NCBI GenBank assembly: GCA_050053515.1
Contig: JASFTQ010000290.1
Location: 1-6,215, forward strand
DNA length: 6,215 nt
Origin: G020354645 sp050053515
Lineage (GTDB): Bacteria; Desulfobacterota; Desulfobacteria; Desulfobacterales; G020354645
Direction of reading: 5' to 3'
Part shown: positions 5,076-6,215 of the stretch, piece after piece
Position numbering within the stretch: position 1 is the first letter of the stretch
Layout of the letters: each line of letters opens with the position of its first letter
Program-made: the position numbers and the translations under genes
Notes under the pieces: model-generated
Seen by the model: only the letters and a program-made list of their open reading frames with translations
Database searches by the model: none
Told to the model about the DNA's origin: nothing

Positions 5076-6215
5076 ATGACGAACACGCAGGAACTATTGA
5101 ATAAGGCGCGGGCCGGTTTCGACACGCTGGACATTGCCGACAAATATAAAGAATCTTCTTTGAAGTGGCTTGGAGTCTGGTTGACTGAGGAAGCATTCAG
5201 CGACTACGTGGCCCAGATCGACTACCTGATCGAAAAAGAAAATTGGGATTTCTTGTTGGATTCTTTCTACCAGGTCATTCCCTTCGGCACGGGCGGCAGA
5301 CGCGGCCCGGTCGGGATTGGACCGAACCGTATCAATACCTGGACGGTTCAGGCCTCGGCTCAAGGACACGCCCAATACCTCATCAAACAATATGGCGATG
5401 CCGCCAAAAGGCAGGGCGTCGTTTTGACATATGATGTCAGAAAATACACCCAAAGAGGCATCTATAACGAATCACGCCCCAATCCGGTGATGAATCTGGA
5501 TTGCAGACAGCTCGCCGTGGCAGCTGCCGAAGTATATGCCGCAAATGAGATAAAGGTATATATGTTCGAAGATGTGCGGACGACACCCGAACTTTCCTTT
5601 GCCATTCGCCATCTTAAAGCCGTTGCCGGGGATATGTTCAGTGCCAGTCACAACCTGCCCACCGACAACGGAAAAAAAGTCTATGACAACCACGGCGGTC
5701 AACTCATCCCCCCTGATGATCAGACCCTGGTCGACGAGGTAACGCAGAATGTCAAAGGAATAAATACCACCAATTTTGATGAAGCCAAAGAAAAAGGATT
5801 AATTGAAATTATCGGCCGAGATGTTGATAGTGCCTATTATGATGCTGTCCTGCCGCTTTCGCTTTCAAAAGCCAGGAATATAAAAATATTATATTCTTCG
5901 CTTCACGGCACCGGCCTTACTTCGGTTGATCCGGTCTTGAAGAAATTAGGCTTTGAGGTAGAACTCGATCCGAAAACATCCAATTTAAGCGGGGCTTTTG
6001 AAAATGTAACCTTTAATATACCCAACCCCGAGGTTCAAGAGTCTTTCGACACATCCTTAATCAGCGCCGATCAAATAAATGCCGACATGATTATCAACAC
6101 CGACCCGGATGCAGACAGGATCGGTGTCATGGTGAAGCACAACGGCACCTGGCAGTTTTTGACCGGCAACGAAATCGGGATAATCCTCACAAGCTACGGC
6201 ATTTCCAAATACAAA
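5076..6215 (+). CDS. Phosphoglucomutase/phosphomannomutase family protein (3' end outside window)
   Basis: This alpha-D-phosphohexomutase moves phosphate between C1 and C6 of a hexose via a phosphoserine. With a sugar phosphorylase next door, glucose-1-phosphate to glucose-6-phosphate is the likely reaction. The 380 codons in the window are open to the right edge with no stop. Residues 65-75 (YQVIPFGTGGRRG) match the family's N-terminal substrate-phosphate region. TYDVR (118-122) follows. The catalytic loop is SASHNLPTDNG with phosphoserine Ser191 (family usual TASHNPP, so Leu replaces the first Pro). The metal loop is TDPDADRIG with Asp343, Asp345 and Asp347. LTGNEIG (362-368) corresponds to the sugar-specificity loop. 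The C-terminal phosphate-binding domain lies outside the window; the family usually runs to about 550-600 residues in this longer form. It is cytoplasmic, with no signal peptide. Whether glucose or mannose phosphate is preferred cannot be told from this part. Confidence 0.92.
   Translation, partial: MTNTQELLNKARAGFDTLDIADKYKESSLKWLGVWLTEEAFSDYVAQIDYLIEKENWDFLLDSFYQVIPFGTGGRRGPVGIGPNRINTWTVQASAQGHAQYLIKQYGDAAKRQGVVLTYDVRKYTQRGIYNESRPNPVMNLDCRQLAVAAAEVYAANEIKVYMFEDVRTTPELSFAIRHLKAVAGDMFSASHNLPTDNGKKVYDNHGGQLIPPDDQTLVDEVTQNVKGINTTNFDEAKEKGLIEIIGRDVDSAYYDAVLPLSLSKARNIKILYSSLHGTGLTSVDPVLKKLGFEVELDPKTSNLSGAFENVTFNIPNPEVQESFDTSLISADQINADMIINTDPDADRIGVMVKHNGTWQFLTGNEIGIILTSYGISKYK

Overview
The window carries five genes, all on the plus strand, and all in central sugar and three-carbon metabolism. 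In order they are: the C-terminal two thirds of a cofactor-dependent phosphoglycerate mutase (gpmA, entering from the left edge); two tandem, overlapping glyceraldehyde-3-phosphate dehydrogenase genes (a divergent one, then a canonical one); a GH13 subfamily 18 sugar phosphorylase that most resembles the glucosylglycerate phosphorylase YcjM of E. coli; and the first 380 codons of a phosphoglucomutase/phosphomannomutase-family phosphohexomutase running off the right edge.

Layout: gpmA ends at 495. A 167-base gap follows, with a short direct repeat that could be an operator, then the gap pair (663-2689), joined by a TGATG overlap with a strong Shine-Dalgarno inside the end of the first gene. 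A 441-base gap (2690-3130) is packed with repeats: a degenerate heptamer array, a short GC-rich hairpin of a dispersed-repeat type, a REP-like inverted repeat with 23 of 25 arm positions paired, and small hairpins just before the phosphorylase gene. The phosphorylase (3131-4825) is followed by a 250-base gap holding a composite repeat (an inverted pair of three-copy octamer arrays around a second heptamer array) and then the mutase gene from 5076. No RNA gene, transposase, CRISPR array or convincing rho-independent terminator was seen.

How the genes fit together (inference from families and order): the phosphorylase would split an alpha-glucoside, plausibly the compatible solute glucosylglycerate, with phosphate to give glucose-1-phosphate plus the acceptor (D-glycerate for that substrate). 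The mutase would turn glucose-1-phosphate into glucose-6-phosphate. The GAPDH and phosphoglycerate mutase would handle the triose and glycerate-phosphate steps, in glycolysis or gluconeogenesis. A synthetase or glycerate kinase is not visible here.

The organism is a bacterium of moderate GC content. The repeat-filled intergenic regions and protein style remind me of Desulfobacterota or another Gram-negative group, but this is an impression and not a demonstrated assignment. The most unusual points are the first GAPDH, which keeps the catalytic Cys/His pair but has lost phosphate-site residues, and the two heptamer arrays bracketing the phosphorylase gene, which differ from one another only at the two free positions of the heptamer.
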